Source: Maribacter sedimenticola (GTDB lineage: Bacteria; Bacteroidota; Bacteroidia; Flavobacteriales; Flavobacteriaceae). From it: a DNA stretch of 64,000 bases. How positions within the stretch are numbered: position 1 is the stretch's first letter; each line of letters begins with the position of its first letter. Below, piece after piece: positions 45,213-54,188 of this stretch. The DNA is taken from assembly GCF_900188415.1 (NCBI RefSeq), contig NZ_FZNV01000002.1, forward strand, positions 885,461 to 949,460, in the 5' to 3' direction. The notes under the pieces were generated by a model, which was given only the letters and a program-made list of their open reading frames with translations, was not told where the DNA came from and did no database searches. Both the position numbers and the translations under genes were made by a program.

Positions 45213-46525
45213 TGTCCAATAAGAAAGTTTCTATATTTTGGTTTAGAAGAGATTTAAGATTAGATGATAACGTGGGCTTTTTGGAAGCCTTAAAGGGAGA
45301 TTTTCCCGTACTACCCATTTTTATTTTTGATACCGAAATATTGTCCAAACTTCCCAAGGATGATGCAAGGCTGAATTTTATATACGATACTTCACAGCAA
45401 ATGCGTAATGAGCTCCAAGAGAACCACAACAGTTCCTTGGCCATGTATTATGGAAAACCCAAATCTGTCTTTGCTGAACTATTAAAAGAATATGAAATAG
45501 AGTGCGTATTCACGAACCGGGATTATGAGCCTTATGCAAAAGAACGTGATGAACATATAGAAAAGTTATTAGCCGATAATGATATACCATTTAAAACTTT
45601 TAAGGACCAAGTAATCTTTGAAAAGGCGGAAATTGTAAAGGATGATGGCGAACCTTATGTAGTCTATACACCCTATAAAAATAAATGGAAAGAAAATTTT
45701 GATGCGGATAAGCACCTAAAAATTCATTATACCAGTCAGCATCTACATAATTTAATAGCCCATACCAGATTACCAAACCTATCACTAAGTGATATTGGGT
45801 TTGAAAAATCTGAAATAGAAGTACCGGATTATGATGTTACGCCCACATTGATCGAAAACTATGAGGATACCAGAAATTTTCCTGCCTTGGATTATGGTAC
45901 ATCACATTTGGGTCCCCATTTAAGATTTGGTACGGTATCGGTAAGGAAAATGATAAAAAAGGCCATAGCGGAAAAGAACGAGGTATTTTGGAGCGAGCTC
46001 ATTTGGCGAGAATTTTTCATGACCATTCTTTGGCATTTCCCACATACGACAGATAACGCTTTTAAACCCAAATATGACCGTATTGAATGGAGAAACAATG
46101 AAGATGAATTTGATAAGTGGAAAAATGGAAATACCGGTTATTTACTTGTAGATGCGGGTATGCGTGAACTTAACAACACGGGATATATGCACAACCGGGT
46201 AAGAATGCTGGTAGCCAGTTTCTTATGTAAACATTTGTTGATAGATTGGCGTTGGGGCGAAACTTATTTTGCAGAAAAGTTGTTGGATTATGAAATGAGT
46301 TCCAATGTTGGTAATTGGCAATGGGCAGCGGGTAGCGGCGTAGATGCTTCGCCATATTTTAGAATTTTCAATCCTATGACACAGGTAGATAAATTCGATA
46401 AAAAAAAGGAATATATTAAAAAATGGATTCCAGAATATGGCACGGATGATTATCCAGAAAAAATGGTAGACCATAAAAAGGCAAGGGAACGGTGTTTGGA
46501 AACCTATAAGAATGCCTTGAATTGA
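45212..46525 (+). CDS. Cryptochrome/photolyase family protein
   Basis: A 437-residue FAD protein. ATG 45212 is chosen because the longer frame to 45152 runs inside the SDR gene. The N-terminal photolyase domain starts KVSIFWFRRDLRLDDNVG, with an antenna pocket region. The C-terminal FAD domain has GNTGYLLVDAGMRELNNTGYMHNRVRMLVASFL, WRWGETYFAEKLLDYEMSSNVGNWQWAAGSG, and ends FNPMTQ. The latter is the class I CPD photolyase signature. It repairs cyclobutane pyrimidine dimers with blue light. Operon with SRPBCC and SDR genes. Confidence 0.92.
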   Translation: MSNKKVSIFWFRRDLRLDDNVGFLEALKGDFPVLPIFIFDTEILSKLPKDDARLNFIYDTSQQMRNELQENHNSSLAMYYGKPKSVFAELLKEYEIECVFTNRDYEPYAKERDEHIEKLLADNDIPFKTFKDQVIFEKAEIVKDDGEPYVVYTPYKNKWKENFDADKHLKIHYTSQHLHNLIAHTRLPNLSLSDIGFEKSEIEVPDYDVTPTLIENYEDTRNFPALDYGTSHLGPHLRFGTVSVRKMIKKAIAEKNEVFWSELIWREFFMTILWHFPHTTDNAFKPKYDRIEWRNNEDEFDKWKNGNTGYLLVDAGMRELNNTGYMHNRVRMLVASFLCKHLLIDWRWGETYFAEKLLDYEMSSNVGNWQWAAGSGVDASPYFRIFNPMTQVDKFDKKKEYIKKWIPEYGTDDYPEKMVDHKKARERCLETYKNALN

Positions 46526-46527
46526 TA

Positions 46528-47577
46528 TTATTTTGCCAATTGACGATTTAATTCTTGTTGATCAACGACCCTTCTTTTTAGTGTATTGACATAGCGTAGT
46601 GCTTCTTTAGTACCATAGTCCGTGTATGCTTTAGAGGCAAACTCTATAGCACGGCTTAAATTGCCGTTAATTTCGTTACTTATTGCCATATTATAATGGG
46701 CTCTACCGGCAACTTTTAATTTAGGATTGTTTAACTCCGCATCCCAAAGTTCTGCCGCGCCATCCCAATTACCGGTCAATGCCCTTCTTTTTGCCATCTT
46801 GAAACTGTCACTTCCTTTTACAAAATATTCCCTAGCGATACGAACTTTTGCTGGCAGGGTAAAACGGGCATAATTAGCCCCTAAATTTGTACTGATATCC
46901 ATCACAGCTTCTTTTCTTCCGATCACGGCTTCAAATGCCTTTACAGGATTTATTCCCTCTCCCAATGAATTTACCTGATTATTAGTGATGTACTCATCAA
47001 CGATAATTCTATTGGCGGCATCATAGACACGCCATCCATTTTTGATTAGTGTATTTAATTTAATTCTATGACCAGGTACTTCTGCCAAAATACCTAAGTT
47101 GTTAGGAATTTTCACCATGGTCATCTCATAATCTGCTGCAGTATCAGTATCGTAAAATTCTAGAGAGAACAATACATCCACACCATTTTCTTTACAAATT
47201 TTGTCTACAACATCCCATGAAAGTGCTGCAGGGAAAACACCTAATCCCTTTTCAAAATCTTTATTACCGTCAATTATTTTTATCGTTTCAAATCTATTAC
47301 CACGCTCTAATTCAAATCGTAGTCCAGATACGGCTTTTTGCGCCCCTTCTTTGTCCATGTTCAATCCTTCCAATGAAAGTATCTTATCAATATTATCTAC
47401 AACTTTATTTTTTTCCGAGGCTTCACTTCTGTTGATAATTCCTATATGCAATACATCAGATGCTATTGAAACTTGAGCAGGTTGGGTAATACCCATGGTT
47501 AATCTATTTGTAGAACTACAAGCTAGAAATGAAAATGAAACAGCAAGGCAGAGCATATAGAAGTATAAACTTTTCAT
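46528..47577 (-). CDS. DUF6340-like lipoprotein
   Basis: A 349-residue lipoprotein (lipobox FLACSS near residue 20). Early segment: TMGITQPAQVSIASDVLHIGIINRSE, followed by the central alpha/beta domain and a C-terminal TPR-like region (GRAHYNMAISNEINGNLSRAIEFASKAY). From memory this is DUF6340 of Bacteroidota. Function is unknown; a role in outer-membrane assembly or surface structures is only a guess. Two bases separate it from the convergent photolyase. Confidence 0.7.
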   Translation of the reverse strand: MKSLYFYMLCLAVSFSFLACSSTNRLTMGITQPAQVSIASDVLHIGIINRSEASEKNKVVDNIDKILSLEGLNMDKEGAQKAVSGLRFELERGNRFETIKIIDGNKDFEKGLGVFPAALSWDVVDKICKENGVDVLFSLEFYDTDTAADYEMTMVKIPNNLGILAEVPGHRIKLNTLIKNGWRVYDAANRIIVDEYITNNQVNSLGEGINPVKAFEAVIGRKEAVMDISTNLGANYARFTLPAKVRIAREYFVKGSDSFKMAKRRALTGNWDGAAELWDAELNNPKLKVAGRAHYNMAISNEINGNLSRAIEFASKAYTDYGTKEALRYVNTLKRRVVDQQELNRQLAK

Positions 47578-47826
47578 AACTGAATGAATTTTAAACGTAA
47601 TGATTTGAGTATTAACGAAAAATGAGACATTAAATTATACATTATATCAAATATTAGCTGCCGTATTATCAATAGTTTAATTGTGTGTTCATAATTTTTA
47701 AATAGCATAATAGTACAGGTTTATAATGTAAATTGAACTTCATTAAAACCTAGTATATCGTTATATTTACTACAACAATCGACTATTGTTCGATTAATAA
47801 CTGACTACAAACCAACTTTTACGAAA

Positions 47827-49254
47827 ATGAAAAAAATTACACTGCTCGCCTTATGCCTATGCATGGGTACAACTGTATTTTCTCAAAAATTGAGTAAAGA
47901 CAAAAAATCGCTTATTGAATCTGTTGAAAAACATAAAGATGAGCTTATTAAAATAAGTGATTCTATTTGGGCCTTGGCAGAGACTGCTTTTGATGAATCT
48001 GAATCATCCAGAATACTAGCTGATTATGCAGAGAAAAATGGATTGACCGTAACAAGGGGCGTTGCGGATATCCCAACTGCCTTTACCGCCACCTATGGTT
48101 CCGGAAGTCCGGTAATAAGTATCCTAGGAGAATTTGATGCCCTACCCGGCATATCACAAAAAACGACACCGGTAAAAGAACCTTTTAAGGAAGGTGCCGC
48201 CGGTCATGGATGTGGTCATAATATGTTTGGCACCGCCAGTCTGGGCTCTGCCATTGCTATAAAGGAATTAATGGATGCCGGTAAAATAAAAGGCACCGTA
48301 AAATTTCTAGGCACTCCTGCGGAAGAAAAGTATTTTGCAAAGGTTTGGATGGTAAAAGCGGGGCTTTGGGATGATGTAGATGTAAATATAAGCTGGCACC
48401 CTTCTGCTGAAATAGAGGCCGATGTACAGAGTGGACTTTCATTGATCGATTTTATCGTGGAATTTTACGGGCAGACCGCACATGCTTCGGCAGACCCTTG
48501 GAACGGCCGTAGTGCCTCTGATGCCTTAGAGCTATACACCACGGGCATCAATTATTATAGGGAGCATATATTGCCCACTTCTAGAATACATTACCATATT
48601 CAGGACGGAGGACAAGTAGTGAACGTAGTGCCAGATTATGCAAAATTATGGGTAAGGGTACGTGACCCCAAAAGGTCAAAAATGTTGCCCACCTATGAAC
48701 GTGTTAAGGAAATGGCGGAAGGTGCCGCCATCATGGCCAATGTAGACTATAAAATTTCATTGGTTTCCGGTATTTATGAAACATTGGTCAATCGTGCCGG
48801 CGGTGAAATTATGCAGGGCAACTTAGAATTATTAGGTCCCATTACATACACGGAGGAAGAAACCGTTTTTGGAAAAGCAATACAAAAAGCAACCGGTAAA
48901 CCAGAAATAGGTATGGATGGCGCCGTGCATCCATTAAAGGAAACCGAAGAAAATCCCGGTGGTGGTTCAACGGATGTAGGCGATGTAAGTTGGAACGTAC
49001 CCAATATTAACTTAGGTGTAGCCGTTGCACCAAAAGGTACTCCCTGGCATTCATGGGCCGTTGTGGCCTGTGGTGGTATGTCCATTGGTCATAAGGGAAT
49101 GATTCATGCTTCTAAGGCAATGGCAATGACGATGTTGGATCTTTTTCAAGACCCAAAACTAGTCACAAAGGTAAAAGAGGAATTTAAGGCAAGAAAAGGG
49201 GACGAGGTCTATGAGCCAATGATAGATGGTCCACCGCCACTTAAAGGAAAATAA
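47827..49254 (+). CDS. Exported M20 family amidohydrolase (AbgB-like)
   Basis: A 475-residue protein with a signal peptide (to about VFSQ). M20/amidohydrolase signatures: SILGEFDALPGISQ, the metal motif HGCGHNMFGTASLGSA, the Glu pair in FLGTPAEEKYFAK, HPSAEIEADVQSGLSLID and AHASADPWNGRSASDAL in the dimerisation domain. It belongs to the group of aminobenzoyl-glutamate hydrolase B-like enzymes and cleaves an N-acyl amino acid amide. It is upstream of a terminator. Substrate is unknown. The 249-base gap to the divergent DUF6340 gene shows no clear promoter. Confidence 0.88.
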   Translation: MKKITLLALCLCMGTTVFSQKLSKDKKSLIESVEKHKDELIKISDSIWALAETAFDESESSRILADYAEKNGLTVTRGVADIPTAFTATYGSGSPVISILGEFDALPGISQKTTPVKEPFKEGAAGHGCGHNMFGTASLGSAIAIKELMDAGKIKGTVKFLGTPAEEKYFAKVWMVKAGLWDDVDVNISWHPSAEIEADVQSGLSLIDFIVEFYGQTAHASADPWNGRSASDALELYTTGINYYREHILPTSRIHYHIQDGGQVVNVVPDYAKLWVRVRDPKRSKMLPTYERVKEMAEGAAIMANVDYKISLVSGIYETLVNRAGGEIMQGNLELLGPITYTEEETVFGKAIQKATGKPEIGMDGAVHPLKETEENPGGGSTDVGDVSWNVPNINLGVAVAPKGTPWHSWAVVACGGMSIGHKGMIHASKAMAMTMLDLFQDPKLVTKVKEEFKARKGDEVYEPMIDGPPPLKGK

Positions 49255-49266
49255 AACAAATAGGAA

Positions 49267-49297
49267 AAGAAGCTATCATAAACGGTAGCTTCTTTCA
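49267..49297 (+). terminator. Terminator after M20 amidohydrolase gene
   Basis: AAGAAGCTA (49267-49275) pairs with TAGCTTCTT (49286-49294), followed by a T-rich run that reaches the next gene leader. Confidence 0.8.
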
Positions 49298-49336
49298 TTT
49301 TTAAGTATCTTGAAAGCTGAACATATCTATATCACC

Positions 49337-49780
49337 ATGAAAAATTGTATTGTCGCATTCCTTTTATTTTGTACCACTTTTTGTGTTGCCCAAAAATTTC
49401 AATTTCAATTTGATCACCAATCCATTGTAGTTTCTGATGTAAATGCCAGTGCGGAATTTTATGGTAACATATTAGGATTAAAGGAAACTGAACATCCGGA
49501 CAATCCTTCAAATATTCGCTGGTTCGTTGTAAACGGAAACTCACATGTTCATTTAATCGAGCGCGAATTTGTACCGTTCGAAAAAAATAAATCCATGCAC
49601 TTATGCCTATCAACCCAAGATTTAGAGGGCGTAATAGCACATTTGGAAAAAAATGGGATAACCTATTGGGATTGGCCCGGAAAGAAAAACGCCGTAACCA
49701 CTAGAAAGGATAAAGTTCGTCAAATATATATTCAAGACCCCGATGATTATTGGATAGAGATAAACACTGCGGTACATTAA
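49337..49780 (+). CDS. Exported VOC (glyoxalase-like) protein
   Basis: A 147-residue protein. ATG 49337 gives the signal peptide MKNCIVAFLLFCTTFCVAQ; the longer frame to 49310 lacks one. The mature VOC domain has FQFDHQSIVVSDVNASAEFYGNILGL, NSHVHLIE, KSMHLCLSTQDL and IYIQDPDDYWIEINTA. The metal-ligand set of glyoxalases is therefore possible (His, His, Glu). Most VOC enzymes are cytosolic, so export is unusual. Role is unknown; aldehyde or lactone chemistry in the periplasm is inference. Confidence 0.82.
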   Translation: MKNCIVAFLLFCTTFCVAQKFQFQFDHQSIVVSDVNASAEFYGNILGLKETEHPDNPSNIRWFVVNGNSHVHLIEREFVPFEKNKSMHLCLSTQDLEGVIAHLEKNGITYWDWPGKKNAVTTRKDKVRQIYIQDPDDYWIEINTAVH

Positions 49781-49795
49781 GTAAATTTCTAAACC

Positions 49796-50779
49796 ATGAA
49801 GATTTTTCAATTAAGTTTTCCTTGGCAGACACAAGATCCATTTTTGTTCTGTGTGTATCATTTAGACCATTACCCCAAAGGAAATGGAGCATTGGGCCCT
49901 GCGGATTCATTGGAGGGCAGGCCTTTGGGTAATGACTTCATAGGCAAGGATGGCTGGCGAATGTACCATGGCACTTCAATTCCCGGGTTTCCAGCACATC
50001 CCCATCGTGGATTTGAAACCATCACCATTGCGAACAAAGGTTTTTGTGACCACTCCGATTCTTTAGGAGCTGCAGGCCGTTTTGGTGAAGGGGACGTACA
50101 ATGGATGACTGCCGGTAGAGGTGTACAACATTCAGAAATGTTTCCTTTACTGCATACGGATAGGGAAAACACCTTGGAACTCTTTCAAATTTGGTTGAAT
50201 CTGCCCCAAAAAAGTAAATTGGTGCCACCCCATTTTAAAATGCTTTGGCATGAGGAAATACCTATTGCCAAACTTCAAGGAGCTACAATTAAGGTCATTG
50301 CAGGAAATTATGACGATTATAAGGCCTTACCACCTGCACCCGATTCTTGGGCCGCGGATTTGGATAATGATGTTGCTATATGGAATATCCATATCCATGC
50401 CAATCAATCGGTTAAATTGCCCAAGGCAAAACATGGTACGTTGCGAACCATATATTTCTATGAAGGTAATACGTTACGGATTATGGATGAAACCGTCATG
50501 CCCAATCATGGAATAGAAGCAGATGCATCCAAACCAATGACAATAAAGGGCATAGCAAAAGATGCTTACCTATTGGTTTTACAAGGCAGGCCGATCAATG
50601 AGCCCGTTGAAAAATACGGTCCGTTTGTTATGAATTCCCAAAAGGAATTGGAACAAGCTATGGATGAATTTAGATTGACTCAGTTTGGAGGTTGGCCTTG
50701 GCGCTATCCCGATCATGTACATGATGCTGAACGAGGACGTTTTGCCCAATACCCTGATGGCAACATAATTGAAAAATAA
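49796..50779 (+). CDS. Pirin family protein
   Basis: A 327-residue two-cupin protein. The N-terminal cupin has metal ligands in PAHPHRGFETITI and TAGRGVQHSEMF (His, His, His, Glu), typical of pirins. The C-terminal cupin is present (HANQSVKLPKAKHGTLRTIYFYEGN). Pirins are iron proteins with quercetinase or redox-sensor roles. It starts 15 bases after the VOC gene and its stop overlaps the next start (last A of TAA with ATG), so three genes are co-transcribed. Confidence 0.9.
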   Translation: MKIFQLSFPWQTQDPFLFCVYHLDHYPKGNGALGPADSLEGRPLGNDFIGKDGWRMYHGTSIPGFPAHPHRGFETITIANKGFCDHSDSLGAAGRFGEGDVQWMTAGRGVQHSEMFPLLHTDRENTLELFQIWLNLPQKSKLVPPHFKMLWHEEIPIAKLQGATIKVIAGNYDDYKALPPAPDSWAADLDNDVAIWNIHIHANQSVKLPKAKHGTLRTIYFYEGNTLRIMDETVMPNHGIEADASKPMTIKGIAKDAYLLVLQGRPINEPVEKYGPFVMNSQKELEQAMDEFRLTQFGGWPWRYPDHVHDAERGRFAQYPDGNIIEK

Positions 50780-51195
50780 TGTTGGATCTTATACGTCTTA
50801 TTTGCGATACAGGATTGGTTGTATTGATTTGGATGGTACAACTTATAATTTATCCGAGTTTTACATACTACCCACATAAAAATCTTTATCAATGGCATAA
50901 TAAATACACCAAAAGAATAGCCATTATCGTAGTTCCGTTGATGACAGGTCAATTAATAACCACTACCCTTCAAGTCTATAAAGAATTAGACTTGTATACA
51001 CTTATTAGCAGTGTACTTGTGCTAAGCGTTTGGTTGTCCACATTCCTACAATTTGTACCATTACACAACCAGATAGCCAACAAAACTGAAATTGACAAAA
51101 CCCTTATTAAACTAAAACTCCATAATTGGCTACGGACCATCTTATGGAGTTTGTTATTTATACTTACGATTTATATTAAGATTAAACCCGTGTAA
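50779..51195 (+). CDS. Hypothetical four-helix membrane protein
   Basis: A 138-residue integral membrane protein with four predicted helices (about 5-25, 46-63, 72-95, 116-135). It has a conserved-looking W(N/H)NKYTKRIAIIVVP and LQFVPLHNQIA. I recall similar small proteins in Bacteroidota without known function. The start overlaps the pirin stop by one base, so it is co-translated with it. Its end overlaps the convergent murA by 14 bases. Confidence 0.7.
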   Translation: MLDLIRLICDTGLVVLIWMVQLIIYPSFTYYPHKNLYQWHNKYTKRIAIIVVPLMTGQLITTTLQVYKELDLYTLISSVLVLSVWLSTFLQFVPLHNQIANKTEIDKTLIKLKLHNWLRTILWSLLFILTIYIKIKPV

Positions 51196-52489
51196 TCTTG
51201 GCTCCTATTGCCCGTAAACGATCATCTATATGCTCATATCCACGATCAATTTGTTCAATATTGTGAATAGTAGAAGTTCCTTTTGCCGATAATGCGGCAA
51301 TTAATAATGAAACACCGGCCCTTATATCAGGGGAAGTCATTGTAGTGGCCTTTAAGGTAGATTTGAAATCATGTCCTATTACGGTAGCCCTGTGCGGATC
51401 ACATAAGATAACCTTAGCTCCCATATCCAACAATTTATCCACGAAGAATAAACGGCTTTCAAACATTTTTTGATGTATCAACACCTCTCCTCTAGCCTGT
51501 GTCGCTACGACCAACATAATACTTAAAATATCAGGAGTTAATCCTGGCCAAGGAGCATCGGCAATGGTTAAAATGGAACCGTCTATATAATTTTGGATTT
51601 CATACCCATCTTTATGGATGGGAATATAAATATCATCACCTTTCTTTTCAACGGTTATGCCCAGTTTTCTAAAAACGGTAGGTATTTGACCCAAATCGTT
51701 CCAACTAACATCCTTAATGGTCAATTCACTCTTGGTCATTGCCGCCAGACCGATCCAGCTACCTATTTCGATCATATCCGGTAACATTCTATGTTCCGTA
51801 CCACCTAATTTATCTACCCCATCAATTACCAAAAGATTAGAGCCTACACCCGATATTTTGGCGCCCATTCTATTGAGCATTTTACACAACTGCTGTAAAT
51901 AAGGTTCGCAAGCGGCATTGTATATGGTTGTCTGGCCTTCTGCCAAAACAGCTGCCATTACAATATTTGCAGTACCGGTTACGGATGCTTCATCCAAAAG
52001 CATATAGGTACCGGTTAATTTTTCGGCCTCTACCCCGTAAAAATATTCCTCACGGTTGTATCGAAACTTGGCGCCTAATTTTATAAAACCTTCAAAATGG
52101 GTGTCCAAGCGTCTTCTACCAATTTTATCTCCTCCTGGTTTGGGTATATACCCTTTACCAAAACGGGCCAATAATGGTCCTACCAACATGATGGATCCAC
52201 GTAATCCCCTACCATCTTGTTTAAATTGATCGGACTGTAAATAATCCATATTTACATCGTCTGCCTTAAACGTGTATGAGCCTTTTCCCTTCTTTTGGAT
52301 CTTAACGCCTAAATCCTCCAATAAGGAAATGAGCTTATTGACATCAACAATATCCGGAATATTGCTAATGGTTACTTTTTCGTCTGTTAACAGTACTGCG
52401 CAAAGGATTTGAAGTGCTTCGTTTTTTGCGCCCTGAGGTGTTATTTCACCAGATAACTGGTGCCCTCCTTCAATTTTGAATGTTCCCAT
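51182..52489 (-). CDS. murA: UDP-N-acetylglucosamine 1-carboxyvinyltransferase (MurA), Asp variant
   Basis: A 435-residue enzyme transferring enolpyruvate to UDP-GlcNAc, the first committed step of peptidoglycan synthesis. Features: GAKNEALQILCAVLLTDE (the Lys-Asn pair of the family), RGSIMLVGPLLARFG, and GASEV-like later segments replaced by DEASVTGTANIVMAAVLAEG. The catalytic loop reads PKPGGDKIGRRRLDTH: Asp121 (codon at 52127-52129) replaces the Cys that fosfomycin alkylates. Such Cys-to-Asp enzymes are active and fosfomycin-resistant in other bacteria. Followed on the same strand, after a short gap, by the DUF4290 gene upstream. Confidence 0.95.
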   Translation of the reverse strand: MGTFKIEGGHQLSGEITPQGAKNEALQILCAVLLTDEKVTISNIPDIVDVNKLISLLEDLGVKIQKKGKGSYTFKADDVNMDYLQSDQFKQDGRGLRGSIMLVGPLLARFGKGYIPKPGGDKIGRRRLDTHFEGFIKLGAKFRYNREEYFYGVEAEKLTGTYMLLDEASVTGTANIVMAAVLAEGQTTIYNAACEPYLQQLCKMLNRMGAKISGVGSNLLVIDGVDKLGGTEHRMLPDMIEIGSWIGLAAMTKSELTIKDVSWNDLGQIPTVFRKLGITVEKKGDDIYIPIHKDGYEIQNYIDGSILTIADAPWPGLTPDILSIMLVVATQARGEVLIHQKMFESRLFFVDKLLDMGAKVILCDPHRATVIGHDFKSTLKATTMTSPDIRAGVSLLIAALSAKGTSTIHNIEQIDRGYEHIDDRLRAIGAKITRV

Positions 52490-52505
52490 CTAAATAAGTG
52501 GAAAT

Positions 52506-53165
52506 TTAATAGCGTTTCTTGCCGCGGTTATTATTGTTTCTTTGATTTTTCTTGCCAGAATTATTTGACCTCGGCGTTTTGGCAACTCTATTTTTAAGGA
52601 ACTGGCCACTGTCCGTAAGATTTACTTCCTCAGAAGCCAAATCTATTTGACCATCGCTCAACTCGTACAAATGTTTAAAAATAGTTTTATCGTCTACCAC
52701 GTCCTTGTTCCAATTAAGGTAACATTTCTTCATATGGTTTGCAATGGCATATTCCAAGCCCGATCTTTTGTCCCCCTTTTCCCATTCCACGGCTACATCC
52801 ACCATTCGTTTAATATTGTTGCCGTAAAAACGGTATTTTGGAAAATTCTGTGGATATTCCAAAGGTTCTGGTCGTTGTCTAAGGATTTCCTTGGACGTAA
52901 TAGGAAACGGTGATTCCACATCCAATTTAAAATCTGACATAATGAACAGCTGGTCCCATAGCTTATGTTGAAAATCTGGCACATCACGTAAATGTGGCTG
53001 CAGGTTTCCCATTACACTGATTATGGCCTGGGCTATCTTATTACGTTCTACCGGATCCTCTATAGATACGGCATAATCTACCATTTTTTGAAAATGACGG
53101 CCATATTCAGGTATAATTAAATGTGAACGTTCCGTATTATATTCTAGGTTTTCTACTAATTGCAA
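52506..53165 (-). CDS. DUF4290 protein
   Basis: A 219-residue soluble protein starting from TTG 53165 (MQLVENLEYNTERSHLIIPEYGRHFQKMVDYA); no ATG is available, because an in-frame stop lies shortly upstream. That N-terminus matches DUF4290 of Bacteroidota. The C-terminus is a basic Asn/Lys/Arg-rich tail (GKKNQRNNNNRGKKRY), which may bind RNA or DNA. It lies 16 bases upstream of murA on the same strand, so it may be co-transcribed with it. Confidence 0.75.
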   Translation of the reverse strand: MQLVENLEYNTERSHLIIPEYGRHFQKMVDYAVSIEDPVERNKIAQAIISVMGNLQPHLRDVPDFQHKLWDQLFIMSDFKLDVESPFPITSKEILRQRPEPLEYPQNFPKYRFYGNNIKRMVDVAVEWEKGDKRSGLEYAIANHMKKCYLNWNKDVVDDKTIFKHLYELSDGQIDLASEEVNLTDSGQFLKNRVAKTPRSNNSGKKNQRNNNNRGKKRY

Positions 53166-53246
53166 ATTGAAAATTTTAGCTTAAAATGTTTGAGAAGTAT
53201 TCTTATAACGATGCCAAATTAATAAAATTATAGCTGAAATACTATT

Positions 53247-53534
53247 TTAGAGCGAGATTACCCCTCCTATTTTACCTACTTCCTTGTATTTTTTGATAAC
53301 ACTGTCCGGGCTATCCAAATTCACGGTAATGGAAACACTGGTATATTTTCCTGTTTTGGATTTTTTTGAATTGATTACCGCCCCCATATTATCAAATATA
53401 CGGTGAATTTGCCCTACTTTATCCGTATCGCTCTTTACTATAAATTTATATAGGTAATTAGTGGGCCATTTAGATGTTTCCTTTAACTGAACCCTTAATT
53501 TTTTATAAAATTCTTCAGGATTATTTTCATCCAT
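53247..53534 (-). CDS. DUF493 family protein
   Basis: A 95-residue ferredoxin-fold-like protein. ATG 53534 (MDENNPEEFYKKLR) is chosen over a TTG at 53552 because the -7 box TATCTTTG at 53557-53550 overlaps the longer version. Family features: WPTNYLYKFIV, DKVGQIHRIF, SKTGKYTSVSITVNLDSPDSVIKKYKE. DUF493 (YbeD-like) proteins have an ACT-like fold and unknown role. Divergent from the AAA ATPase gene with only 87 bases between the start codons. Confidence 0.85.
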   Translation of the reverse strand: MDENNPEEFYKKLRVQLKETSKWPTNYLYKFIVKSDTDKVGQIHRIFDNMGAVINSKKSKTGKYTSVSITVNLDSPDSVIKKYKEVGKIGGVISL

Positions 53535-53549
53535 ACCTTCAATTTTAAG

Positions 53550-53557
53550 CAAAGATA
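53550..53557 (-). promoter_or_regulatory. Candidate -7 box for DUF493 gene
   Basis: TATCTTTG on the minus strand fits TAnnTTTG and gives a short leader before ATG 53534. No matching TTTG at the usual spacing was seen. Confidence 0.45.
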
Positions 53558-53595
53558 AGGGTAAACCATCAGTTTTTTTATACTCTGGGTTTATG

Positions 53596-53603
53596 TACTT
53601 TTG
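53596..53603 (+). promoter_or_regulatory. Candidate -7 box for AAA ATPase operon
   Basis: TACTTTTG fits TAnnTTTG and lies 18 bases before the TTG start at 53622. It overlaps the alternative TTG at 53601, which argues against that start. Two -7 boxes thus face apart in the 87-base divergent region. Confidence 0.45.
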
Positions 53604-53621
53604 TCAGCTAATTGTAAGAAA

Positions 53622-54188
53622 TTGAAAAACAAAAGAATAGTTGTTACAGGCGGGCCCGGAACAGGTAAAACTGTACTGATCTCATCGTTGGAAGAACATG
53701 GTTTTCATTGTTTTCATGAAGTGATCAGGACCATGACGTTAGATGCCCTTGACGGCAAGGAAGTTGATGATCAACTGGTAAACCCTATTGATTTTGTGGA
53801 TGATGCCAAAAGTTTCAACGATCAACTTATAAATGCCCGTTTAAAACATTTTAAGGAAGGTGAGGTCATACAAATGCCACATCTATTCTACGACCGTGGA
53901 CTACCGGATGTAATAGCCTATATGAATTATTTTAAACAACCTATAGAACCTTACTATTCCAATTTATGTTCCCGGCACAGATACGACGAAGTACTGATCT
54001 TACCACCATGGGAGGATATTTATGTTCAGGATAATGAACGTATGGAAAATTTTGAACAGGCCTGTGGCATTCACGCCCATTTGGACCAAACATATACGGC
54101 ATTGGGTTACCAACCTATTGAGGTTCCTTTTGGCACAATTGAAGAACGTTTACAATTTGTTATAGACCATTTAGAGAAGACAGGGTGA
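53622..54188 (+). CDS. AAA family ATPase, small P-loop protein
   Basis: A 188-residue P-loop NTPase. No ATG is present; TTG 53622 (LKNKRIVVTGGPGTGKTVL) fits family starts, and TTG 53601 would lie in the promoter box. Walker A is GGPGTGKT, a Walker B-like segment is FYDRGLPDVIAY, and CGIHAHLDQTYTALGYQPIEVPFG follows. It resembles the AAA_28-type predicted ATPase family of Bacteroidota with kinase-like fold. It overlaps recQ by four bases (GTGA), so it is coupled to it. Substrate is unknown. Confidence 0.75.
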   Translation: MKNKRIVVTGGPGTGKTVLISSLEEHGFHCFHEVIRTMTLDALDGKEVDDQLVNPIDFVDDAKSFNDQLINARLKHFKEGEVIQMPHLFYDRGLPDVIAYMNYFKQPIEPYYSNLCSRHRYDEVLILPPWEDIYVQDNERMENFEQACGIHAHLDQTYTALGYQPIEVPFGTIEERLQFVIDHLEKTG

